Shown piece after piece: positions 52,695 to 61,778 of a stretch of 64,000 nt of DNA; position 1 is the stretch's first letter; the number at the start of each line of letters is the position of its first letter. A model generated the notes under the pieces. That model saw nothing but the letters and a program-made list of their open reading frames with translations, searched no databases and was not told the origin of the DNA. Made by a program: the position numbers and the translations under genes. This DNA is from Lysinibacillus sp. PLM2. Its GTDB lineage: Bacteria; Bacillota; Bacilli; Bacillales_A; Planococcaceae. The stretch spans positions 3,740,001 to 3,804,000 of the forward strand of contig AP025689.1 in the NCBI GenBank assembly GCA_023168345.1. Direction: 5' to 3'.

Positions 52695-54563
52695 GGTAAG
52701 TAGACCACTGGAACCTCCCCAGTAGCCCCTCTCAGAACCGGACGTGAACCTCTCGACTCATCCGGCTCCCATTATTCAGCCGTAGGCTTGATACCTATCT
52801 CCCAATGTTTAAAGAGCTTGGGATATTGCTTTGCTATTCTCCCTAGAAAATGTTCTGCTCTCTTTTTATGACGGGCAAACTTCTTATATTTCCTTCTTGC
52901 CCACATGACTAAGGCTTTGTTAATGTGCCTTAGAGTTGAGTACATTTCCGATTTGTAGAACTTGCCATAGTAGTTAATCCAGCCTCTAATTGCTGAGTTG
53001 AACATCATCGATAGGTCTATGAGTTCCTTGTCTGCTTTTAATTGCAGTTTCCAATCTCTCACCTTCTGTCGAATTGATTTCTTTGACTTATTACTGATTG
53101 CAGGAGTGAAATTCACAAAATGCTTTCCCCATCTATTCTTTGATAATCTGGGTCTAAACGTATATCCTAGAAAATCAAACGAAGTGTTTTCATGTTTTTC
53201 TTTTCTATCTACATCCTTGCAATATACAATTCTCGTTTTAATTGGATGCAATTCGAGTTTACATTCATTCATTCTCTTATTTAAGGACTCAAGCACTTTC
53301 TTTGCTTCATTTTCTGTCTTACAGTGGATGACTGCATCATCTGCATATCTTGCAAATGGATTGTCTGGGTGATAGATTGACATCCATTTATCGAACGCAT
53401 AGTGTAGGAATAAGTTAGCTAGAACTGGACTTATGACCCCACCTTGCGGTGTACCTGATGTGCGTTCTATGACTCCTTCCTTTGTCTGGAAAGGTGTCTT
53501 TAACCATCTTTTGATATACAGTTTTACCCATCTATTTTCTGTATGCTTTTCCACTGCTCTCATTAACAATTCATGATCAATATTATCGAACAATCCTTTA
53601 ATATCGAATTCTAAAACCCAGTTATATTTCCAGCACCTTTTGCGCGTAATCTCTATTGCTTGAATTGCATCTTTCCTTGGTCTATATCCATAGGAATCTT
53701 CATGAAAGAACGGTTCAACCGTAGGTTCGAAATATAATTTCGCTGTCATTTGTGCAATTCTGTCAGCAACTGTCGGAATTCCTAGCGTTCTGGTACCTCC
53801 AGCTTTCTTCGGTATGTCTACCGCTTTTACTGCTGGTGGAAAATAACTCCCTGATGACATTCTGTTCCATAATTTATACAGGTTGTCTTTAAGATTCAAT
53901 TCGAATTCTTCTATTGACACATCATCAATTCCAGCTGACCCTCTGTTTGCCTTAACTCTTAAGAAGGCTTCATATACTATGTTTTTAGATATCTTATATG
54001 GCTTTGTTTTCCTCATAAGTTCCTCCCAGCTTTATGGTTGACTTATTTGTAAAACTGAATAATATAACCCCTTCGCTCCATCTCCGTTAGGAGATTTCAT
54101 CACTACTACGAGTTATTCCGCCCCTATACATGGCATTGGTACTCTGATTCTCGTGGGGCTTCCACTTGAAATCTCTCCCTTAACATCCATGTCGTAGGTT
54201 CCCACGTTCCACACAGAAGCCTGTATTAAGTTCACGCCGCCTTTATACCGGTCACCGAACGGACAGTAAACAGGTTTCCTCCGAACTTATCCCGAGTTAA
54301 CGACTCCCCCTCGGTTTTGATGACATCTATACGCTTTCGATACTTCCTCAGCGGTTCAATGGTTTTCGTCTCCTTAATACGTACCTGACAGAATCTCGTT
54401 CTGCCTTTTCCCTAACGCTCAATACCATAGCTTTTGACTATAGCACCTTAGGGTGGTTTGCAATCTCTACCTGTATAGCGATTGCGAGAGGCCTACTCTC
54501 ATCTTTTGTGCAGCATAGCTCCCTTGTGTGCTTACGCACAATTTGGTTGCTTTCGTGGCACAC
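52695..54563 (-). mobile_element. Inner group II intron (1869 bp) nested in the outer intron's RT gene
   Basis: Starts GTGTGCCACGAAAG (GUGYG consensus) at 54563 and ends at 52695 after a domain V (GAGCCGGATGAGTCGAGAGG, then TTCACGTCCGGTTC) and domain VI. It is inserted within YADD of the outer RT: 5' exon GCTGATGACT plus 3' exon TTAAAATTCTC gives GAT GAC TTT AAA, i.e. YADDFKILCRD, the standard motif. It carries its own RT (52772-54016). The 3' end TTACC is inferred from the frame, not from the AY rule. Confidence 0.8.
52772..54016 (-). CDS. Group II intron reverse transcriptase/maturase (inner intron)
   Basis: A 414-residue RT. RT motifs: VKAVDIPKKAGGTRTLGIPT, EDSYGYRPRKDAIQA, EFDIKGLFDNIDHELLM, GTPQGGVISPVLANLFLH and FARYADDAVIHC (catalytic YADD). 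FDFLGYTF and the maturase region (MFNSAIRGWINYYGKFY) follow. No HNH endonuclease, unlike the outer RT. ATG 54016 follows GGGAGG. Confidence 0.93.
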   Translation of the reverse strand: MRKTKPYKISKNIVYEAFLRVKANRGSAGIDDVSIEEFELNLKDNLYKLWNRMSSGSYFPPAVKAVDIPKKAGGTRTLGIPTVADRIAQMTAKLYFEPTVEPFFHEDSYGYRPRKDAIQAIEITRKRCWKYNWVLEFDIKGLFDNIDHELLMRAVEKHTENRWVKLYIKRWLKTPFQTKEGVIERTSGTPQGGVISPVLANLFLHYAFDKWMSIYHPDNPFARYADDAVIHCKTENEAKKVLESLNKRMNECKLELHPIKTRIVYCKDVDRKEKHENTSFDFLGYTFRPRLSKNRWGKHFVNFTPAISNKSKKSIRQKVRDWKLQLKADKELIDLSMMFNSAIRGWINYYGKFYKSEMYSTLRHINKALVMWARRKYKKFARHKKRAEHFLGRIAKQYPKLFKHWEIGIKPTAE

Positions 54564-55401
54564 AGTCATCAGCATAACGGACTAGATATCCTTCCTTCAA
54601 TTGGGTTCGCTTTTTGGCAAGGAGTTGACCCTCTCTTGTCTTAAATGGTTTATGTAGAGGAAACCATTCCCATTGTTTAGATACCCATTGATCTAATTCA
54701 TTTAAAACAATATTTGATAATAGTGGTGAAAGTAACCCACCTTGTGGAGAGCCTTTTGTCGGTATACCTTCTCCATCAATCTCGGATTTTAACATTTTGG
54801 CTATACATGCAAGGACTTGCCTGTCTCTAACACCTAAATTCCAAAGTTGTTTAATCAGTAAGGTATGATTGATATTGTCAAAAAAGCCTTTAATATCAAT
54901 GTCTACAACGTAGTGGAGTTGTGACTGGTTGACTAGGTATTGGATTCTAGCCATAGCATGATGAGTAGACCTTAACGGTCTAAATCCATAACTATGATTG
55001 AAGAAATGAGCTTCCGCTATTGGTTCTAAAACTTGTTTGAAGCACTGTTGAATAATTCTATCGAGGATACATGGAATGCCAAGTGGTCTCATTTTGCCAT
55101 TATCTTTTTCTATTAACTTCCGTCTTACTTTCTTCGGGCGATAATTCTTGAGCTGTTTTTGTATTTCTTCTATTAAATTGTTCTCAGTATATTTCTCAAT
55201 ATCTAAAATGGTTTTCCCGTCTGTACCTGGGGTTTTTGAGCCTTTATTTGATTTGATTATGCGATACGCCAGTAAAATATTATTCCTCGACGTGATAATG
55301 TCGTATAAGCAATGGAATGTTTCTTTATTTTTAGCTCGCTTATGTAAATCTGTAAAGGTTTCGGTCATACCATAATAATCCCAATATCGTAGAGCTTGCA
55401 C
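54564..55401 (-). CDS. LtrA-type reverse transcriptase of the outer intron, 5' exon
   Basis: N-terminal 279 codons of the outer RT: LLAYRIIKSNKGSKTPGTDG, MRPLGIPCILDRIIQQCFKQ, YGFRPLRSTHHAMARIQYLV, VDIDIKGFFDNINHTLL and SPQGGLLSPLLSNIVLNELD, ending in VRYADD where the inner intron enters. GTG 55401 follows AAGGAATGATG. Reading on into the intron would append nonsense (CVPRKQPNCA) and stop. Confidence 0.85.
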
Positions 55402-55951
55402 TGTGGCATCATTCCTTCATGAAGTGATGTTCCCACATTCTTACCCGACCGGTGCAATACACCTTTGAAAAATAATTATTAACTACCACTAGACTTGGGG
55501 CTGTTCCTCCGCCTTCATTACAAAGGCTTCGTCAGTCGTACCCCTACCCTCACAAGGATAAATACATTTCGATTAAAATCTTATAGCAAACGTTTCAGGT
55601 GACAGCCTTCATTACAACGTTCCTTGCTTTCCAAGTACCTTACAACGTAGCTATCCATTCTTAACGTAGGTGCTTCCTTTAAGCCTGTGAACTAGATACC
55701 GCCATCGTTCGGTATAGCGTATTTCAGAGGGCGCATTTTTACTCCACACCATTCACCCCATCGTAAGATGGTACATGCGTTTCCGCATGCTCAATCTATA
55801 GACCCTTACCTTCGGAAGTTTGTCAGTTCTTTTCTAATAGAACTATTCTCACCATATTAAGTTTTTCAGCCGTGCGGCATATCCGTTGGCATACCTTTTC
55901 CAGAGGAATGGCTGCAGCCTTCGTTCTGCCGAATCCACCTGTGCTTCACAC

Positions 55952-56171
55952 CCTATGTCCTGTCAGACATAACGCATGCAGGAGTATTGACGGGATAGTT
56001 TCAGAAAACATGGTTTCTTCATTCCTATCCTCCGTTGTAAAGTTAAAAATTTGCCACGCAAACTTTCCTGTATTTCATGAAATAAATCACTTATAACAGA
56101 ACTTGTCGCGCGCGCCCGATTGTGGAAGATCAGATAATGAATCCTGCTTTTTGTTTGTTAAACTAAAGCAA
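55952..56171. other. Segment between the intron 5' end and the repeat tail
   Basis: About 220 bp without a supported gene. Either the true 5' part of the outer intron, if that starts near 56171, or pre-existing DNA. It contains GC-rich tracts (GTCGCGCGCGCCC near 56105) unlike the surroundings. Confidence 0.35.
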
Positions 56172-56187
56172 CCTTATGTTGAATAAC
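56172..56187 (+). repeat. Dispersed repeat tail
   Basis: CCTTATGTTGAATAAC matches the tail CCTTTAGTTGAATAAC of the 42550 copy and may be the missing half of the copy at 51531-51597. Confidence 0.45.
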
Positions 56188-56195
56188 TATTCGTA

Positions 56196-56315
56196 GTGTT
56201 TGTTGGAACAAATTCGTTGAGGTCTCAACAGTGTGAAAAGTGTTCTAAAACTTTAGATCAAGTGGACATTATTAGGATTGTAAATGAACATCCAAGGTTT
56301 TCTCAAAAGATATAG
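56196..56315 (+). pseudogene. Short open frame with a CxxC pair, probable gene fragment
   Basis: A 39-codon frame from GTG 56196 to TAG with QQCEKCSKTLDQVDIIRIV and ending HPRFSQKI. No convincing ribosome binding site. It reads like the 3' end of a zinc-ribbon protein truncated by the insertion to its left. Confidence 0.3.
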
Positions 56316-56420
56316 GGGATTTGTTTATTTCTACAGACTATCGATATAAACAGATTAAAAAATTTCAAATTTTTTCTATACCCTTTTATGGTAATATTTG
56401 TATAGAAGGGGGTAGTCGGA

Positions 56421-56822
56421 ATGGAAATTATTTTGAGGAAATTAGCTGATATTGATGGTTGTGTAACATTACAATGTAAGCATTGTGAGGATAAATTTAA
56501 GGTCAATGTACAAGAGTTTGAAGATTTTCAGGGAGAATTTATGTTTTGCGCCTCTTGTGGATTATCTTCTAACCCACAAGATTTAATTTTTACTGAAGAT
56601 TTTCAAAAAAATGCACAGATTGAACTGGAAAACTTCGCATTAAAGGAACTTCAAAAAATGTTTGGCGAGAAGAATGTTAAAGGGAAATTAAAAACACCTA
56701 AAGATTTATATGAAGTAAACGATATGAATTTAATATTAAAAAACTGTTGTAATCGTCAAGTGAAAATTAATAACTCGGCTAATTTTGCCAGTACATACTG
56801 CCCGTATTGTGGAGGGATATAG
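56421..56822 (+). CDS. Zinc-ribbon protein, first gene of an unrecognised two-gene cassette
   Basis: A 133-residue protein with zinc-binding pairs at both ends: CKHCEDKF and CASCGLSS in the N-terminal part, CCNRQVKINN and YCPYCGGI at the C-terminus. The middle is a helix (ENFALKELQKMFGEKN). Its TAG is directly followed by the TTG of the second gene (56823), with GGAGGG just upstream, so both are made together. ATG 56421 follows AAGGGGG. I do not recognise a family. Confidence 0.7.
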   Translation: MEIILRKLADIDGCVTLQCKHCEDKFKVNVQEFEDFQGEFMFCASCGLSSNPQDLIFTEDFQKNAQIELENFALKELQKMFGEKNVKGKLKTPKDLYEVNDMNLILKNCCNRQVKINNSANFASTYCPYCGGI

Positions 56823-57623
56823 TTGGAGAAAATTACAGCAAATGATTTTAGAATTGTATCATTTAAATTTCGTGGAATTTCATCGGAGTTATTAAGATCA
56901 AGTGGTGAAGATGATGCGAGCAGAAACTTAAATAGGTTTTTAGATTACATTCGGGAGACACAGATTATTTATGATTTTATAGAAAAGAACAATCAAACCC
57001 AATACGACATACAAGAAAGTATTAAAGAAATTAGCAGTACTCGTCATTTTAAAATTCCATACAAAGACCAAGAACAGATAGCATTTATATACCAACTGTT
57101 AGATTATATTGATAAATACTATAGGCACTGGACAGGTTTTGCTCTGTGGTATGGGACAAGTGGTGGGGGTAAAATAAGCGGAATTATTCAGGGATTTAAT
57201 AATAAAGTAACAAGATTGTTAGTAAACCATATTTCAACTTACTTAGAGGAGATGGCAATAATGATGGGCGTTAATGATAATCCAAAAACTCCAGTATTAA
57301 TTCAGGGTAATGTAGGTCAATTCAATTATGCGCATGGTAATATAGAAGCTGTTCAAAATAATAATTCCCAATCAAATGATGTGTTAGATTTAACAAAAGA
57401 ATTAATAAAGATATTGAAAGAGACAGATAATGTTGATGGGGAGATTAGAGATGAAGCAATAGACAACCTAGAAGATTTAGCTGAAGAGGTTGAATCAAAT
57501 GATAAGCCTAAAGAAAAAACAATACGACGTATAACAAAAACTTTACGTGACTTAAATGAACTAGCACAAGAAGGTAGTTCATTGGCTTTAAAAGTCGCAG
57601 GACTAGCTGCTCTAATAATTTAA
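56823..57623 (+). CDS. Alpha-helical partner protein of unknown function
   Basis: A 266-residue protein. Residues 1-160 are helical (FLDYIRETQIIYDFIEKNNQ; YQLLDYIDKYYRHWTGFALW). A short repetitive Asn-rich linker follows (GNVGQFNYAHGNIEAVQNNN), then a charged region and a C-terminal hydrophobic helix (SSLALKVAGLAALII). The beta-like linker plus hydrophobic tail resembles small two-part toxin/effector-like proteins in accessory islands, but I cannot name a family. TTG start, coupled to the zinc-ribbon gene; terminator at 57746. Confidence 0.65.
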   Translation: MEKITANDFRIVSFKFRGISSELLRSSGEDDASRNLNRFLDYIRETQIIYDFIEKNNQTQYDIQESIKEISSTRHFKIPYKDQEQIAFIYQLLDYIDKYYRHWTGFALWYGTSGGGKISGIIQGFNNKVTRLLVNHISTYLEEMAIMMGVNDNPKTPVLIQGNVGQFNYAHGNIEAVQNNNSQSNDVLDLTKELIKILKETDNVDGEIRDEAIDNLEDLAEEVESNDKPKEKTIRRITKTLRDLNELAQEGSSLALKVAGLAALII

Positions 57624-57745
57624 AACATTAGATTAAAACAAACAATACTGCGGAATTCAAGGTTTTATTTAATAAATCAATCACCAGCCTGTCACTTCAC
57701 ACCCTTTTTTGTTTTTCTAAATAGGAGTCACCGTCAACATCCCGG

Positions 57746-57783
57746 AAAGTCGAATTCCTGTACTCTAAGGAATCGACTTTTTT
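57746..57783 (+). terminator. Terminator of the two-gene cassette
   Basis: AAAGTCGAATTCCT pairs with AGGAATCGACTTT (one bulged base) and is followed by TTTTTT on the plus strand. Confidence 0.8.
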
Positions 57784-57919
57784 AATTTTACTTTTTAAAG
57801 CACTTGTTATGCATCAGTAAAATAGTCAGCTTAACCTAACCTGCTTCGTTAGTTTAAGTTTAATCCTTCATAATCTCAATTGCATTATATATAAATATTT
57901 ATTACTGTATCAACAAACT

Positions 57920-57938
57920 GGCCCTTTAATGTAGGAAC
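57920..57938 (+). repeat. Dispersed repeat fragment
   Basis: GGCCCTTTAATGTAGGAAC retains the CCTTTAAT core and a mutated GAATAAC of the repeat family. Confidence 0.4.
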
Positions 57939-57976
57939 ATATTGAAGTTTTACAACATCAGAAGAACATAAAAAGA

Positions 57977-58006
57977 AAAAATCCTGTTTAAATTTGTACA
58001 GGATTT
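57977..58006. terminator. Hairpin terminator
   Basis: AAAATCCTGT / ACAGGATTTT stem with a 10-base loop, with A- and T-tracts on both sides; can stop transcription in either direction. Confidence 0.65.
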
Positions 58007-58104
58007 TAATCAAACTTTATTGTCAAATTTACGGACTATGTTTTAAAATATCAAACTTTACTTTAAAGATATAAATAGAACAGACAATCAATTAATAACC
58101 AAAT

Positions 58105-58147
58105 AAAAAAAGAGGTCCAGTTCTATCAAAGAATTAGCACCCCTTTT
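58105..58147 (-). terminator. Terminator of copC-copD
   Basis: On the minus strand AAGGGGTGCTAATTCT...AGAACTGGACCTCTTTTTTT forms an imperfect stem followed by Ts, 24 bp past the copD stop. Confidence 0.6.
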
Positions 58148-58170
58148 TCCTATACGCTTTTCTAAACTCC

Positions 58171-59316
58171 CTATTGAACTCCAAACATTATTCCAAAATA
58201 TATTGATACAACCATTAAAAGTGAAGAGAATGTAGAAACAAAAACCGATTTCCTGATGATAGCAGCAAAAATGGTTAGTATCATAAATAATATAGCTAAA
58301 CCAAATAATAGGTAACTATCCATTCCGAAAGATATAATGACATTGAAGACTTCAAAATTTTCAGCATTTTGTATTGTGTTTACAATATCTCCACTATATA
58401 GCGTTTCAAAAAGAGGAGAAGCTCCTTCTGTGTTTATCAACAAATAGATCTGATGTGGTGGCCAAGACTGTCCCATAAATGCTGTTAGTCCAAACACAAT
58501 TAGTGCATAAACACTTTCCAACCTTGCCCATTTTAAAGGATTAAATGATTCCTGATTATATCTTCTTCTAAACATTACTCCATTAATAAAAGCAAATAAT
58601 ACTAATGAGATAATAAATATGTGCTTTAAAACTAATGCTTGTCCGTAATTAACGATAAGACTATTTTGATATTCTTGGATAACTGAAGCATTTGGATCAT
58701 CATAGGAATCAATATCAATTTCCATCGTAAAATAACCAGCTACTATAGTAATGATAAGACAAGTAATAGCGATAGGTGTAAACCATTTCAAAAAGTTTAA
58801 CCAATTATTTTTATTTTTGGAGAACCAACTAATAACCAAAAGAATACCTATCCATACAGTAACCGCTAGGAAATGAAGCGTATGGAAAACGAATCCTTGC
58901 CATTCAGTAATTGTTGCTGCATGGCTTGACCTTCCATAACCTAAAAGCATTAATAAAGTTAGAAAAATAGCCCATATTGTAAGCTTTTTATTTGTTTCTA
59001 AATTTTTAGCCAGTAATACACAAATCAAAATTACGGATATGAAGGTAATAAACAACCATGCTTTTCCAATTTCAAATGTGAACACAACGCTTTTTATAAA
59101 GAGCCAGCGGTCCATATCACCTGCTAATATGTATGCCGTTTGAAAAACTGGAAGAAATGCTGCTATTGGTATTAATCCTGCAGCTAGACAAAGTACTTTT
59201 TTAGGGACATATATAGGTGGTTTTTTATTCTCGGGAACCATCAATAGAATCAAGGAACCTATAAGAACTGAGAAACTTATGTACAATATAAACTCAGTTA
59301 AAGAAATTAAGAGCAT
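58171..59316 (-). CDS. copD: Copper resistance membrane protein CopD
   Basis: A 381-residue, eight-segment protein of the CopD family, which takes up copper through the membrane in partnership with CopC. Landmarks include GYGRSSHAATITEWQGFVFH, TLHFLAVTVWIGILLVISWF, VNYGQALVLKHIFIISLVLF and FGLTAFMGQSWPPHQIY, with His and Met residues in membrane helices. It lies 17 bp downstream of copC, so the two are cotranscribed. Confidence 0.9.
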   Translation of the reverse strand: MLLISLTEFILYISFSVLIGSLILLMVPENKKPPIYVPKKVLCLAAGLIPIAAFLPVFQTAYILAGDMDRWLFIKSVVFTFEIGKAWLFITFISVILICVLLAKNLETNKKLTIWAIFLTLLMLLGYGRSSHAATITEWQGFVFHTLHFLAVTVWIGILLVISWFSKNKNNWLNFLKWFTPIAITCLIITIVAGYFTMEIDIDSYDDPNASVIQEYQNSLIVNYGQALVLKHIFIISLVLFAFINGVMFRRRYNQESFNPLKWARLESVYALIVFGLTAFMGQSWPPHQIYLLINTEGASPLFETLYSGDIVNTIQNAENFEVFNVIISFGMDSYLLFGLAILFMILTIFAAIIRKSVFVSTFSSLLMVVSIYFGIMFGVQ

Positions 59317-59333
59317 TCAGATTCACCTTCACC

Positions 59334-59948
59334 TTATTTTTTATTCTTACTAAACAACATCCAAGCTAATAATCCTAAACCTGCAATAATTAGCGTTATA
59401 ATGATTATATTTACTATAGAAGACGAGTCATTTTCATTGGCTTGTCGGTTTTGCTTTTCTACGTCTTGATCTTCCAGTTCATCTTCTTTATATTCTACAG
59501 TTTGAGAGTTTTCTGAAGAAGTGATGTTTCGTTCATCTTCAGATTGTCCGGCGTTTTCCTTGCCCAGTGTAATTTCGGACTCCTTTATAGTAAAAGAATA
59601 TTGATTTTCAATAAGATGACCGTCTGCTCCAACAACTTTCCAATTTACTTGATATGAACCCGGTTCAAGCGAGTCCTCGAATGTTGCTACAAGCATATTA
59701 TCATTTATTTCATGAGACGAAGGGTTAATTACATCTCCAGTATCATTTACTAGGGTAAGAGTACTTCCATTTTCAATTCTAGTATTAAATGATAGCTCTA
59801 TTCTGTTTATAGTTTCACTCAGTTGTTCACCATCTCCTGGTGTTGAATTTTCTAAGACAGAATGTGCATTAGCCGTACTAAATTGAGTAATACTAAATAA
59901 TATTATTGCGATTAACGACAGTGATAAAGTTCTTCTAATTTTTATCAT
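59334..59948 (-). CDS. copC: CopC-domain copper-binding protein
   Basis: A 204-residue extracytoplasmic protein. Signal peptide ends in FSTANAHS; the mature N-terminal His (AHSVLENSTPGDG) and the ADGHLIENQYSF loop are the copper site of CopC. An acidic linker (SEDERNITSSENSQ) and a C-terminal anchor (IIIITLIIAGLGLLAWMLF) follow. Operon with copD. Start ATG follows GAGGAAAT. Confidence 0.9.
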   Translation of the reverse strand: MIKIRRTLSLSLIAIILFSITQFSTANAHSVLENSTPGDGEQLSETINRIELSFNTRIENGSTLTLVNDTGDVINPSSHEINDNMLVATFEDSLEPGSYQVNWKVVGADGHLIENQYSFTIKESEITLGKENAGQSEDERNITSSENSQTVEYKEDELEDQDVEKQNRQANENDSSSIVNIIIITLIIAGLGLLAWMLFSKNKK

Positions 59949-60317
59949 GAAATTTCCTCCTCATTAACTAGAAATGCCCCACACATGCAACTGAATCATA
60001 TCACTAATTGATTGAGAAATTATTTTCTTAATCATAAATGTACCAGAAATGTAAAAATAACACTTAAGAAATCACTAAAAATGTTGACAAGAATTAATTA
60101 CCTATAAATTTTATCCTACTCACCTCTTCAATAAAATCTATTATACTTAAAACCTATTATAGTAAATCTCATAAATCCCTAATATAAACACATTTCCATT
60201 TTATTACCTACAACTTGAAACATCTGTTCGCATTATGTATCATAACTATATATAGTATTTATTTGAATTTATATATACTATATTTTGTTACTTTATTAGA
60301 ATCCTGGGAGGTAATAG
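59949..60317. other. Divergent intergenic region, nothing specific seen
   Basis: About 370 bp of AT-rich DNA between copC and the 448-residue orphan gene. It should hold both promoters. I searched for the TATGCA direct repeat and CadC or ArsR sites and saw none. Confidence 0.45.
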
Positions 60318-61664
60318 ATGTCTAAAGATTTGATTTCTAAAAAACTAAGGAATTTGTTATTGAATAGTGAAACAATAAAAAAGGGCACTTTTAATAAATT
60401 ATATAACTATCTTCAGAAAAACGAATTAATAACCTTTGATGAAATTAAAGAATATCAGGATTTAAATGATTTAACTACGTATATAGACGACTTAATAAAC
60501 GCATGTCGTTCAGAATGGAAACCGTCTGATACACAACCAGTACAAGATTTAGGATTATCTTATAAAGATCAGAAAATTGAATGTAATTTATGTGGTTATA
60601 AATATTTAAAGTTAAAAAATAAGATTGTAAATCAAATCAATGGTAAAGTACTTGTGGTAGGTTCTGAATGTGTTAAAGAATTCGGGGAAGAAGTCAAAGG
60701 ATTGATTGAAAAAGTAAACCGAGACACTCGAAGAGCTGAAAGAAGAGTACTTCTAGAGAATCATATTCCAGGAATACGAGCTTTTGTGGAAACTACGAAT
60801 CTAGTTAATAGCTTTGATATGATTATTCCTTTAAATTTATCCGTTAAGCTATCAGAAATTACTTCTGATATTAAAAATAATTATGAAGAATTTATCTCTG
60901 AGAAGTTTAACCATTTAGATTTAATTGAAGCCAAATGGGAAATTAAGGAGCATATAATTGAAGCCATTAAATCATTCGTTAATGAAAATAAACAAGAAAA
61001 ATTCGCTGCATCATTTGCGATTAAAAATTGGATACTTAAAAATAATAGCTCTACGTTAACAAAGCAAATTAGAGAAGATAATGGATTTATTAAATGGAGA
61101 ACAATTCATAAAATTTACGAAGAGAGATTTATGAGAAGTGTATTACAGCAACTAAATGTTTATCTTAAAAAAGAGAATATTCTTATCGAAAGTTTAAATC
61201 CATCTAATAGAATTGTAAAAATACGATTTTCGAAAAAGAACAAAATATTGCATGGTAATATCTCATATCAAGATTTTCTACTCAATATAGGTGGACTTCT
61301 TTATAACGAAACCGATATTAATGCAACTTTTAAAGATTTAATTGATATGGTTAAAATACCCCTTAGTGATTCTGGCAACCTAATAGTAAACTTTGTTTTA
61401 GGCAAATTACGTAATGTCAACACGAATCTAGTCTATCGTTCTGGGGATGAACTTATTTTAAAACACAAAGATGAATATATACGGATAAGTGCATTAAAAC
61501 TTATAAATGACGTGAAATCTTTATACTTTGAAGATAATATCAGTAATGATTATTTTGTTAATTGGATTGCCACGCATAAAATTAAGATCATGTCTTTAAA
61601 AGAGTTCAAGAACTATAAACAGGCAAAAGAATTAGCTTCAGAGTTAAAAATAAAAAATCTATAA
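60318..61664 (+). CDS. Large orphan protein with a Cys4-like zinc site
   Basis: A 448-residue soluble protein. A short helical N-terminus is followed by a small zinc-ribbon-like module, CNLCGYKYLKLKNK at residues 89-102 and VLVVGSECVKEFG with C118, then ~300 residues of charged helices (RAERRVLLENHIPGIRAF, DNGFIKWRTIHKIYEERF, VKSLYFEDNISNDYFVN). ATG 60318 follows GGGAGG. Not recognised; perhaps a mobile-element or phage-derived DNA-binding protein. Confidence 0.65.
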   Translation: MSKDLISKKLRNLLLNSETIKKGTFNKLYNYLQKNELITFDEIKEYQDLNDLTTYIDDLINACRSEWKPSDTQPVQDLGLSYKDQKIECNLCGYKYLKLKNKIVNQINGKVLVVGSECVKEFGEEVKGLIEKVNRDTRRAERRVLLENHIPGIRAFVETTNLVNSFDMIIPLNLSVKLSEITSDIKNNYEEFISEKFNHLDLIEAKWEIKEHIIEAIKSFVNENKQEKFAASFAIKNWILKNNSSTLTKQIREDNGFIKWRTIHKIYEERFMRSVLQQLNVYLKKENILIESLNPSNRIVKIRFSKKNKILHGNISYQDFLLNIGGLLYNETDINATFKDLIDMVKIPLSDSGNLIVNFVLGKLRNVNTNLVYRSGDELILKHKDEYIRISALKLINDVKSLYFEDNISNDYFVNWIATHKIKIMSLKEFKNYKQAKELASELKIKNL

Positions 61665-61778
61665 CTGACTTTTTCGAGAAAACGGTAATAGCATTCGGGT
61701 GTGAATTTGTAGAAGACAAATATAAAGCCTAAGTGTCACAAGGTACCTATGGATAGTTGAAGGAGTTGAAGTGTTACA

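Larger units (their letters stand above)
51597..55951 (-). mobile_element. Outer group II intron (about 2.5 kb) interrupted by an inner intron
   Basis: Minus-strand intron. A domain V-like hairpin (GAACGCGG...CACGTTCCG near 51650-51680) and a domain VI ending GCTTACCTATT mark the 3' end near 51597. The 5' end is placed at GTGTG (55951), the GUGYG consensus, 550 bp upstream of the ORF. The ORF of 598 codons and the size without the inner intron (2.49 kb) match the LtrA/Ll.LtrB type. The exact ends are uncertain by some bases at the 3' side and more at the 5' side. Confidence 0.7.
57624..58170. other. Intergenic region with terminators and a repeat fragment
   Basis: Contains terminators at 57746-57783 and 57977-58006, a repeat fragment at 57920-57938 and the copD terminator near 58105-58147. 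No gene seen. Confidence 0.5.

Noticed and set aside
52695-54539. Inner intron 5' end at GTGCG (54539)
   Set aside because: It fits the GUGYG consensus but would leave CVPRKQPN after YADD and give no sensible junction; GTGTG at 54563 yields YADDFKILC.
54532-54563. RT ending naturally at RYADDCVPRKQPNCA
   Set aside because: An RT cannot end at its catalytic motif; the tail is intron sequence and the true continuation lies at 52694.
55872-56096. 74-codon plus-strand ORF at the intron 5' side
   Set aside because: It covers structured intron RNA antisense and has no ribosome binding site.
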